Assembly (NCBI GenBank): GCA_046331625.1
Contig: JAXLQL010000006.1
Span: forward strand, 248,001-312,000
DNA from: JAXLQL01 sp046331625
GTDB lineage: Bacteria; Acidobacteriota; Terriglobia; Bryobacterales; Bryobacteraceae
Length of the DNA stretch: 64,000 bases
Reading direction: 5' to 3'
This document shows, piece after piece, positions 1 to 7,342 of the stretch. Every line of letters begins with the position of its first letter. The stretch's first letter is position 1. The notes below the pieces were generated by a model, which saw only the letters and a program-made list of their open reading frames with translations, did no database searches and was not told the DNA's origin. Made by a program: the position numbers and the translations under genes.

Positions 1-1082
1 TCGGTTGGGTCGCCTACAGCCACCTCGCCGTTCCGGACTTGCTCCTGAGCGCGACACTCGGCGCAGCGCTGCTCTCGATGATGTCGGGATGGTTCGTGGC
101 AGCAGGCATTCTGCTGGGTCTCGCGATCCTGGCGAAAGCGCTCGTCCCCGTGGCGCTGGCCGCGCCCGTGGTGGTGGCGCTCCTGATCGCGGACCGCTCC
201 CGTTGGAAGGGCGTGCTCACCATGGCGGCGATCGCCCTCGCCATCGCGCTGCCCTGGAACATCGCCATGTACCAGCGGTTCGGCCGCGCCTTCGTCGACG
301 AGTTGTACATTCGCCATCACTGGCAGCGATTTCGCACGGGCGAGGATCTCCACGGGCGGCCCATCTGGTTCTACGTGCCCGTTCTCGCCGCCGGGCTGTT
401 TCCATGGATCCCGATGTTCGCCCTGCTGTTCCGCCCTGTGCAGTGGCGCGATCCGGCCCGCCGGATGCTGTTCGTCTGGCTCACCGGCGGATTCGCGGTG
501 CTATCGGTGCCGGCGGGCAAGCTGCCCGGCTACATCCTGCCGCTTTTTCCCGCAGCGTTCGCGCTGATCGGGCGCGAGTTCGCCGGGCTCGCGAGCAAGA
601 CGCGACTGGCCTTCCTCGCCCTATGCGCGTGGCTTGCCGCGGGTCTTGCTCCGGCAATTGAAGATCCGCTGGTGCAGGCGTTGCAGACCGGACTCAGCCG
701 CGCCTCATCGGCTCCGAATTGGAAATGGATGGGGATCGGCGCGGTAGGCGTCGTAGGCGTGGCCGCGACAGCTCTACTCGCGCGGCAGAAGCTCGATCGT
801 CCGGGATGGGTTGCGCTGATCGCCGGGACCGTGTTCGCTTCGTTTTGGTGGTCCAAGCGGCTCGACGTGGAGGTCTCGTCCCGTTTCTTGTGGCGCACCG
901 AATGGGAGACACACCGCGAACAGATCTGCATCGGCGACATTCACCGTGCCTGGCGCTACGGCTTGAACTACTACTCGGAAACTCCGCTCCCTGATTGCGA
1001 CAAGGAGATGCGCGTGTGGCGGCTGGAAACGGATCCGGCTATGGGCCGTCCGCGGCAGCAAGTGGCGGAAGAGTCGCGGTAG
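1..1082 (+). CDS. Partial ArnT/PMT-type membrane glycosyltransferase (C-terminal part)
   Basis: The reading frame is open from base 3, so the true start lies left of the window; about 359 residues are visible. The protein is strongly hydrophobic with several membrane segments. It carries a LAKALVP stretch near residue 45 and a PWNIAMYQRFG segment, both resembling the GT83/GT39 (ArnT, dolichyl-phosphate-mannose mannosyltransferase-like) family. Such enzymes move a sugar from a polyprenyl-phosphate carrier to lipid A or another extracytoplasmic acceptor. The final 150 residues are a soluble periplasmic-looking tail. It converges on the next gene with only 7 bases between the stops. The family is likely but the acceptor cannot be deduced. 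Confidence 0.75.
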   Translation, partial: GWVAYSHLAVPDLLLSATLGAALLSMMSGWFVAAGILLGLAILAKALVPVALAAPVVVALLIADRSRWKGVLTMAAIALAIALPWNIAMYQRFGRAFVDELYIRHHWQRFRTGEDLHGRPIWFYVPVLAAGLFPWIPMFALLFRPVQWRDPARRMLFVWLTGGFAVLSVPAGKLPGYILPLFPAAFALIGREFAGLASKTRLAFLALCAWLAAGLAPAIEDPLVQALQTGLSRASSAPNWKWMGIGAVGVVGVAATALLARQKLDRPGWVALIAGTVFASFWWSKRLDVEVSSRFLWRTEWETHREQICIGDIHRAWRYGLNYYSETPLPDCDKEMRVWRLETDPAMGRPRQQVAEESR

Positions 1083-1089
1083 CGATCGC

Positions 1090-2220
1090 CTACCAGCGGC
1101 GCGGCTGCCCCGGCGGAGCGGCAGGCGGAACCGTCCGCGCAGGGGGAGCGGCCGCGCCAGCAGGCGGCGCTGCGGGACGTTGCGGCGGAGACGGCGGAGT
1201 CTGGCGTTGTGGCGGCGGAGGCGGGCCAGCCGGCCGCGGACCCGGCGCTGCCTGCCGCTGTGGCGCGGGAGGCCCAGCAGGAGCCGCCCTAGGCGGAAGA
1301 GGTGGCGCCTGCCGTGCTGTGGCCGGTTGTGGTTCCGGCGCTGCCGCGGGCGGAGCCGCTTGCTCAGGAGGCGCGGGGCGTCTCACGTTAACGGGCCGAG
1401 TGGCCGCAGGGGGAGGCGGAGGTGGAAGAGCGGCCGGCTTCACGGATGCCCCCAACGCTTTCCGCAATGGCGTCAAGTCCGGATCCTTCTGCTTGGCCAC
1501 CGGCGGCAGAATCGACCGTTTCACCGGCGCGTTGCTGCCGTCGAGTCCCCGGTATACCCACTTGTTGTCGTCCAGTTTTACCTCTTGCGGACTCGCATCT
1601 TCGGGCACCACCGATAGCAACATCTTGCTGCGCGGCGCATAGAAGAGCCGAACCGCCGGCCGGTAGTCATCATACTTGCTCACCAACAAGTTGTACCCGG
1701 CCGAGGTCACATCGAACTCCATGTCCTTCACGCAGTACTTGAAGATCGAAATCTTGTCACCGCGCGCCTTGCCTAGGCCTGTCGCGTCCACTTCTTCCCA
1801 ACTCGGATTGACCCGCCCCTGGACCGACTGTACATCTCCCTGTAGCGTGTCGAGAAACAGCATGAAGGTGCGCCGCCCAAACCGCAGGAACGAAGCCAGG
1901 AAGCTCCCCACGGTGGTGAGCGTAATGCCGAGGATCGTGATGCCGATCAGCTTCCAGAACCACACCTTTTTCATCAACCACATCTCGAGCGAGGTGGGCA
2001 TCAAGGCGTGAGCGATCCACAGAGTGAGGAACCAACCCAGCATCGCCGACGTCGAGGTCCACATCGGGCTCCAACTCCGCCAACCGAGCATCGCCAACTG
2101 CCGAGGCGAAACTTTGCCCTTCTTGTTCAGTTCCACGTCTTCGAGCGTGAAGCGGTTGGCAACCGCCATGTCGTAGGCGAGTTGTTCGTTAGACGGACCT
2201 TTGTGGAATTCGAGCGCCAC
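1090..2220 (-). CDS. Membrane protein with proline/alanine-rich C-terminal tail, function unknown
   Basis: This 376-residue protein has a soluble N-terminus of about 55 residues and two hydrophobic segments (roughly residues 56-75 and 88-110). A mixed domain of about 120 residues follows, and the last 115 residues are extremely rich in Pro and Ala (poly-P runs, PPAAP-type repeats). The tail is probably disordered and could span the periplasm or bind a partner. I do not recognise the family. The start ATG at 2220 faces the divergent hydrolase gene across 85 bases, which probably hold both promoters. The plus-strand frames through the tail are GC-rich shadows. Confidence 0.7.
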   Translation of the reverse strand: MALEFHKGPSNEQLAYDMAVANRFTLEDVELNKKGKVSPRQLAMLGWRSWSPMWTSTSAMLGWFLTLWIAHALMPTSLEMWLMKKVWFWKLIGITILGITLTTVGSFLASFLRFGRRTFMLFLDTLQGDVQSVQGRVNPSWEEVDATGLGKARGDKISIFKYCVKDMEFDVTSAGYNLLVSKYDDYRPAVRLFYAPRSKMLLSVVPEDASPQEVKLDDNKWVYRGLDGSNAPVKRSILPPVAKQKDPDLTPLRKALGASVKPAALPPPPPPAATRPVNVRRPAPPEQAAPPAAAPEPQPATARQAPPLPPRAAPAGPPAPQRQAAPGPRPAGPPPPPQRQTPPSPPQRPAAPPAGAAAPPARTVPPAAPPGQPRRW

Positions 2221-2305
2221 GGTTGTTCAAATCGACCGATTCATCGTTCCCATCGGCAAAGATGGACCTTCTCTTTAGCCGAACCCCCTGCGATACGCTA
2301 GGGAA

Positions 2306-3211
2306 GTGATCGCGCGCCGCTCCTTTATCGCTACACTTGCTGGCCTCCCTGCCCTCCCGGCGCAGCCACTGGCCGGCTCCGTCCTCGTACACGAACACGT
2401 CCTTGTCAATTTCAAGGGAGCCACTTACGATCCCGAAATCGTTTTCAGTAAGGCGAAACCCCACCTCGACGACGTCGTCAAACTCGGTTGCCGCCGCTTT
2501 CAGGATTGTTCTCCCAACTTTCTCGGGCGAAACCCGAAGCTCCTGGCCCGCCTCGCCGACGCCACCGGACTCGAGATCTGGACCAACACCGGACTCTACG
2601 CCGCTCGCAACCATCAATATCTACCGCCCTACGCCAAAGCCGAATCCGCCGAACAACTCGCCCAGCGCTGGATCGCCGAAGTCCGCCAAGGCGTCGAGGG
2701 AGCCAAGCCCCGCTTCATCAAGATCGGAGTCAATCGCGCTCCCCTTCACGAGCTCGATCGCAAGGTGGTGCAGGCCGCCGCACTCTGCTCCCGCGAAACC
2801 GGACTCACCATCGCCTCCCACACCTCCGGCGCCGGACCCGCAGCCCTCGAACAGATCGAAATCCTCTCCGCCGCCAAGCTCGATCTCGCGAAGTTCGTCT
2901 GGGTCCACGCGTATAACGAGAAGGACACGTCGATCCACGAGAAGGTGGCGAAGATGGGAGCTTGGGTCCAGTTTGACGGCCTTGGGCCCCAGTCGCTCGA
3001 TTGGCACTTGACCGCCGTGCGCAACATGGCGGCCAAGAAGCTCCTGCACCGCACGCTCGTCTCACAAGACGCCGGCTACTATCGTCCCGGCGAACCCGAT
3101 GGCGGTCCCTTCAGGCCTTACGCGTTCATCTATGCCGGCTTCCTACCCAAGCTCGACGCCCCTTGGGCTCGCCAGTTGATGGTTGAGAACCCAGTAAAAG
3201 CCTACGGTTGA
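2306..3211 (+). CDS. Exported phosphotriesterase-like metal-dependent hydrolase
   Basis: The protein has 301 residues and a GTG start. An N-terminal RRSF signal with a hydrophobic stretch ending near AQP suggests export, possibly by Tat. The mature part reads as a phosphotriesterase-family TIM barrel, with ligand signatures in the expected order: VHEHV (HxH, residues 29-31), FIKIGV (candidate carbamylated Lys), IASHTSG, VWVHAYN and SQDAGYY (metal Asp). Members hydrolyse phosphotriesters or lactones, and many are lactonases; the substrate is not visible here. The gene appears monocistronic. Confidence 0.8.
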   Translation: MIARRSFIATLAGLPALPAQPLAGSVLVHEHVLVNFKGATYDPEIVFSKAKPHLDDVVKLGCRRFQDCSPNFLGRNPKLLARLADATGLEIWTNTGLYAARNHQYLPPYAKAESAEQLAQRWIAEVRQGVEGAKPRFIKIGVNRAPLHELDRKVVQAAALCSRETGLTIASHTSGAGPAALEQIEILSAAKLDLAKFVWVHAYNEKDTSIHEKVAKMGAWVQFDGLGPQSLDWHLTAVRNMAAKKLLHRTLVSQDAGYYRPGEPDGGPFRPYAFIYAGFLPKLDAPWARQLMVENPVKAYG

Positions 3212-3510
3212 GCTTTGCTATCTTCCGCGCTCCTCTACACCTGATATTACGGAGCACGACGCCGCAGGGCTTCCCGAAAGAGGCTCTCCAGAACCCCACC
3301 GATCACAGGGTGGGCCTCAGCCTGCGAGGGCATCCCTCCGTCCGCGCCGGCGACCCCGCGAGTTCGGCGCTTGCGTCAGCGCCTACCGTACGCTCTTTCA
3401 GTCCCCAACCCGGGCAGCAAGGCTTCTTCGGATCCATGGGGAAAAATGGCTACGACAAGGCTTGTTGCCTGCCGGGCATCGGTGACCCAACGAGGCGGTC
3501 GATTCACGAA
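3212..3510. other. Intergenic stretch, no gene seen
   Basis: These 299 bases lie between the phosphotriesterase-like gene and the convergent aceE stop. A plus-strand frame runs through into aceE, but it has no start signal or recognisable composition and overlaps the conserved C-terminus of aceE, so I regard it as spurious. No clear hairpin terminator with a T-tract is visible. Confidence 0.5.
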
Positions 3511-6189
3511 CTAGCGCGTCACGGGATCGGCGATCTCGGGATCCACGCCCATTTCGGCGAAAGCCTGCTGGGCGCGGTGGGCATCGAACTTGCCTTCCCG
3601 AGCCAGGCGTGACAGTGTCGCGGTGACGATCGATTCGGCGTTGACTTCGAAGAATCGCCGCAAGTGCTCGCGGTTCTCGCTGCGGCCGAAACCATCGGTG
3701 CCGAGCGTGACGAGGCGTTGGCCGATCCAAGGCGCCAACTGATCGGGCACCACCTTCACGTAGTCAGAGGCCGCGATCACCGGTCCGGGAACGCCGTCGA
3801 GGACCTCGACGATGTGCGGGCGCCGTTCGGGCTGTGTGGGGTGCAGGCGGTTCCAGCGTTCCACCGCCAAGGCTTCGCGGCGGAGTTGGTTGTAGCTAGT
3901 CACGCTCCAGACGTCCGTGTGGACACCGTAGCGCTCAGAGAGGATCTCCTGCGCCTTCAACGACTCGTTGAGGATTGGGCCGCTACCGAAAAGTTGGGCA
4001 ACGGCATCCCCCGCCGCGCTGGCTTTGTATTTGTAGATGCCGCGGAGGATACCCTCTCGGATGCCAGGCCCTTCGGGCATGGGCGGCTGCACGTAGTTCT
4101 CGTTGTAAATGGTGATGTAGTAGAACAAGTTCTCGTTGTTCTCGTACATGCGCCGGATACCGTCTTGCACGATGACGGCGATTTCGTAGGCGTAGGCGGG
4201 ATCGTAGGTGGCGCAGGTCGGGATCATCGAAGCCAGCACGGGGCTGTGACCATCTTGGTGCTGCAAACCTTCGCCCGACAGCGTGGTGCGCCCAGCCGTG
4301 CCGCCCATCAGAAAACCTTTGCCGCGCGAGTCGGCGAAAGCCCAGACAAAGTCGCCGATACGCTGGAAACCGAACATCGAGTAGTAGATGAAGAACGGAA
4401 TCATCGGCACGCCGTAGGTGGCGTACGAGGTTCCGGCGGCGGTGAAACTCGCCATCGACCCGGCTTCGGTGATCCCCTCTTCCAGGATCTGGCCGTCGCG
4501 CGATTCCTTGTAGTAGAGGAAGTTGTCGCTATCGACGGGGGTGTAAAGCTGGCCTTGCGAGGCGTAGATGGAAACTTGGCGGAAGAGCGACTCCATGCCG
4601 AAGGTTCGCGCTTCATCGGGAATGATCGGGACCACGAACTTGCCGATTTCCGGATCCTTGAGCATCGCTCTCAGCATCTGCACGAAACCGGCCGTGGTCA
4701 TCGCCGGACGTCCGCCGGAGCCAGCGAGAACATCCTTGAACGACTCGAGCGGAGGGGCCTTGATCGCGATCGGCTTCGGATTCCGGTTGGGCAGATAGCC
4801 GCCGAGGGCCTGCCTGCGCTCATGCATGTAGCGGATTTCGAGGCTGTCGGCAGGCGGACGGTAGAAATCGATCTGCTGCACGGTGTCGTCGGAAATGGGG
4901 ATGTTGAAGCGGCCCTTGAAGTACATCAACTCCTGTTCGTTGAGCTTCTTCTGGCCGTGCGTCGAGTTTCGGCCTTCGCCGGCTTCTCCGAGACCATACC
5001 CCTTGACGGTCTTGGCAAGAATCACGGTGGGTTGGCCCTTGGTCTCTGTGGCGCGCTTGAAGGCGTTGTAGATCTTCACCGGATCATGGCCGCCGCGGGG
5101 AAGGCGCGCCAATTGGTCATCGGTCATGTCCTCCACCAGCTTGGCCAGTTCGGGATACTTGCCAAAGAACTCCTTGCGCACGTAGGCGCCGCCCTTGGCT
5201 TTGAATTTCTGGTACTCGCCATCGACACATTCCTGCATGCGGCGAATGAGCATGCCCGACTGATCTTTGGCGAGCAGGCGATCCCAATCGCCGCCCCACA
5301 GGCACTTGATCACGTTCCAGCCGGCGCCGCGGAAGATACCCTCGAGTTCCTGGATAATGCTGCCGTTGCCGCGGACCGGACCGTCAAGCCGCTGCAGGTT
5401 GCAGTTGACCACCCAGATCAGGTTGTCGAGCTTCTCGCGCGAACCGAGCGTGATGGAACCGAGCGTCTCGGGTTCGTCGCTCTCGCCGTCGCCTACGAAT
5501 GCCCAAATCTTGCGATTGGTTACCGGGATGAGATTCCGGTTCTCGAGGTAGCGCATGAAGCGCGCCTGGTAGATGGAATTGATGGGTCCGAGGCCCATCG
5601 AGACGGTGGGAAAGTTCCAGAAATCGGGCATCAGCCACGGGTGCGGATACGACGACAGGCCGGGATGTTCCCGCAACTCGTGCCGGAAATTCTCGAGGTG
5701 CTTTTCGCTCAGGCGGCCTTCCAGGAACGCGCGGGCATAGGCGCCAGGCGATGCGTGACCTTGGTAGTAGATGAAATCGCCGGGCTCGGAGCCGTGGCTG
5801 CCGCGGAAGAAGTGATTGAAACCGACCTCGGTGAGGTCGGCCAGCGAGGCATATGTGGAAATGTGGCCGCCTAGGCCGTCATCGTACTTGTTCGCCCGTA
5901 CCACCATCGCGGCGGCATTCCACCGGATCAGGCTCGTGATGCGCTTCTCGAGGTCCGCGTTACCGGGATAAGGCACCTCGTCATCCACCGGAATCGTATT
6001 GACGTAGGGTGTAGTCAGCTTGACGGGTGAATTGACGCCGAGCATGTAGGCACGGTCGGCGAGACGGTCCATGAGATAGCGGGCGCGATCGGGACCGGCT
6101 TCGTCGATGATCTGGTCCAACGCTTCCAGCCATTCGCTGGTTTCGATGGGATTCAAGTCTTCGACGGCTTCGGATTTGGGCTTGAGCAT
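3511..6189 (-). CDS. aceE: Pyruvate dehydrogenase E1 component, homodimeric type
   Basis: This 892-residue protein matches the length and architecture of AceE, the thiamine-diphosphate-dependent decarboxylase of the pyruvate dehydrogenase complex. The ThDP/Mg motif is intact: GDGESDEPE at residues 233-241, followed by NCNLQRLDGPVRGN at 262-275. Other typical segments include YYQGHASPG and the GRTTLSGEGLQHQDGHS region of the pyrimidine-binding domain. The gene stands alone: aceF and lpd are not adjacent, so the complex must be completed from elsewhere. The long plus-strand frame antisense to it (3664-5874) is a GC-rich shadow. Confidence 0.97.
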   Translation of the reverse strand: MLKPKSEAVEDLNPIETSEWLEALDQIIDEAGPDRARYLMDRLADRAYMLGVNSPVKLTTPYVNTIPVDDEVPYPGNADLEKRITSLIRWNAAAMVVRANKYDDGLGGHISTYASLADLTEVGFNHFFRGSHGSEPGDFIYYQGHASPGAYARAFLEGRLSEKHLENFRHELREHPGLSSYPHPWLMPDFWNFPTVSMGLGPINSIYQARFMRYLENRNLIPVTNRKIWAFVGDGESDEPETLGSITLGSREKLDNLIWVVNCNLQRLDGPVRGNGSIIQELEGIFRGAGWNVIKCLWGGDWDRLLAKDQSGMLIRRMQECVDGEYQKFKAKGGAYVRKEFFGKYPELAKLVEDMTDDQLARLPRGGHDPVKIYNAFKRATETKGQPTVILAKTVKGYGLGEAGEGRNSTHGQKKLNEQELMYFKGRFNIPISDDTVQQIDFYRPPADSLEIRYMHERRQALGGYLPNRNPKPIAIKAPPLESFKDVLAGSGGRPAMTTAGFVQMLRAMLKDPEIGKFVVPIIPDEARTFGMESLFRQVSIYASQGQLYTPVDSDNFLYYKESRDGQILEEGITEAGSMASFTAAGTSYATYGVPMIPFFIYYSMFGFQRIGDFVWAFADSRGKGFLMGGTAGRTTLSGEGLQHQDGHSPVLASMIPTCATYDPAYAYEIAVIVQDGIRRMYENNENLFYYITIYNENYVQPPMPEGPGIREGILRGIYKYKASAAGDAVAQLFGSGPILNESLKAQEILSERYGVHTDVWSVTSYNQLRREALAVERWNRLHPTQPERRPHIVEVLDGVPGPVIAASDYVKVVPDQLAPWIGQRLVTLGTDGFGRSENREHLRRFFEVNAESIVTATLSRLAREGKFDAHRAQQAFAEMGVDPEIADPVTR

Positions 6190-6264
6190 AGTTTGAGAGA
6201 CAGCGGTAGCTGAATATCCACGATAGCGTACTTTGGAGACCCGACGAGGTCCGCTGGGACCCGG

Positions 6265-6373
6265 CAGCGCTGCCCCTCGCCCCTATGTCACAGCCGCCAT
6301 TCGAGTCCGATCAGCGGGAAGAATCCGAGCGGCCGGTTGAAGCGGGGTCCGTTTCGCTGGCGGTCCCATGACG
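6265..6373 (-). pseudogene. Duplicated 3'-terminal fragment of the TonB-receptor gene
   Basis: This 109-base stretch is about 95% identical (5 mismatches by eye) to 7234-7342, which is the 3' end and downstream flank of the receptor gene at 7257-9617. Read on the minus strand it still encodes the last 27 residues in frame, from SWDRQRNG to IGLEWRL followed by TGA; two residues differ from the intact copy. Upstream of that the similarity stops abruptly. It is a direct repeat of the intact end and brackets the vapBC pair. It most likely arose by duplication then deletion, or by arrival of the toxin-antitoxin block with a piece of target. Confidence 0.85.
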
Positions 6374-6463
6374 CCCCCCTTGGCCGGCGGTGCGCACCGC
6401 ATTGCCCCAGGCTGAGGTGATCGCCAAACGGTGACAGCGCGGCGTTGGATCTACAACTGAGCG

Positions 6464-6889
6464 TCAGTCAGAATGCCGGGAGATGGCCGTCGTCAACGTT
6501 AGCCGCGGACAACCGGCGATGCGGTCGAAATCCGCATCGAAACTGCAGATGCCTTCCAAGCGATATACGATGACAACGGCCGCGTGGACCGCATCGCGAG
6601 CGGTCAGGGTCGCATCGGCGGCGAGGATGTGCCTGGCCTCGTCCATCACCTCGCCTGTGATCGCGAGCACTTCGGGAAAGAGCTTCCTGGCCAGGTCAAA
6701 GACTCGTTGGCCATCTGCCCAGCGGTGCAGGGCGCGGTAGCGGTGCAGGACCTCCTGGAATACCTCCGCATCGATCGTGGCCGCAACTTCGCCAGCGGCG
6801 ACCCGATTCAGGAATGCCACGGACGGAGCCTTATTGAGATGTTCCGCGCCGGCGGCGTACATCAGAATATTCGCATCCGTCAGAATCAT
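6464..6889 (-). CDS. vapC: VapC-type PIN-domain ribonuclease toxin
   Basis: This 141-residue PIN-domain protein has the usual acidic quartet in place: D5 in ILTDANILMY, E42 or E46 in the AEVFQEVL helix, D99 in TARDAVHAA and D118 in CSFDADFD. Such proteins are Mg-dependent endoribonucleases, often cleaving tRNA, that are neutralised by a co-encoded antitoxin. Its ATG overlaps the stop of the antitoxin gene by 4 bases (ATGA), so the pair is translationally coupled. The length is typical and nothing suggests inactivation. Confidence 0.88.
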   Translation of the reverse strand: MILTDANILMYAAGAEHLNKAPSVAFLNRVAAGEVAATIDAEVFQEVLHRYRALHRWADGQRVFDLARKLFPEVLAITGEVMDEARHILAADATLTARDAVHAAVVIVYRLEGICSFDADFDRIAGCPRLTLTTAISRHSD

Positions 6890-7134
6890 GGGACCGGCTG
6901 CGCCCGCGGGGTCGATTCGATCTCCATTTCCTCGGGTGTACCCACGGGGAGCGCTAGCGCTGAAAGGGCAGCTACTGCAGCGAGGCGTTCGTCACGGGTG
7001 GCCCGTCCGTATTGGCGGCGGCAGGCTTCGCGTACAAGTTCGCCAACGCTCGAATTCTTCTCGATGGCCAACGCCGCCAACCGATCATACAGGTCGGGCG
7101 GGAAGAGAATGGTGGTCTTCTTGGTAAGCTCCAT
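6886..7134 (-). CDS. vapB: Ribbon-helix-helix antitoxin partner of VapC
   Basis: The protein has 82 residues from the ATG at 7134, which is preceded by a GGAAGG ribosome-binding site; an upstream ATG at 7170 lacks one. The N-terminal TTILFPPDLYDRLAALA segment followed by SSVGELVREACRRQYG is a CopG/RHH-like DNA-binding fold. The C-terminal tail should wrap the toxin. It lies directly upstream of vapC in the usual antitoxin-toxin order and would be expected to autorepress the operon. The exact antitoxin family is inferred from the fold pattern. Confidence 0.8.
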   Translation of the reverse strand: MELTKKTTILFPPDLYDRLAALAIEKNSSVGELVREACRRQYGRATRDERLAAVAALSALALPVGTPEEMEIESTPRAQPVP

Positions 7135-7233
7135 ACCTGTATCAGCCTTCCGCCGGGAAGCTGTCTTCATGCTAACGCGATTCGAGACAACACTGGTCCG
7201 GCAACATCACGGCGAGTTGGTGCCGAAGCCCAA

Positions 7234-7342
7234 CAGCGTTGCCCCTCGCCCCTCTGTCACAGCCGCCATTCGAGTCCGATCAGCGGGAAGAATCCGAGCT
7301 GCCGGTTGAAGCGGGGTTCGTTTCGCTGGCGGTCCCACGACG
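7234..7342. repeat. Intact copy of the 109-bp direct repeat flanking vapBC
   Basis: This segment covers the last codons, stop and about 23 downstream bases of the receptor gene. It is repeated at 6265-6373 in the same orientation, 969 bases away centre to centre. The toxin-antitoxin pair and its promoter lie entirely between the two copies. Confidence 0.85.

Noticed and set aside
3664..5874. 736-residue plus-strand open frame antisense to aceE
   Set aside because: It mirrors aceE codon by codon; aceE has intact family motifs, and the antisense frame has none and no ribosome-binding site. Long antisense frames are expected in GC-rich DNA.
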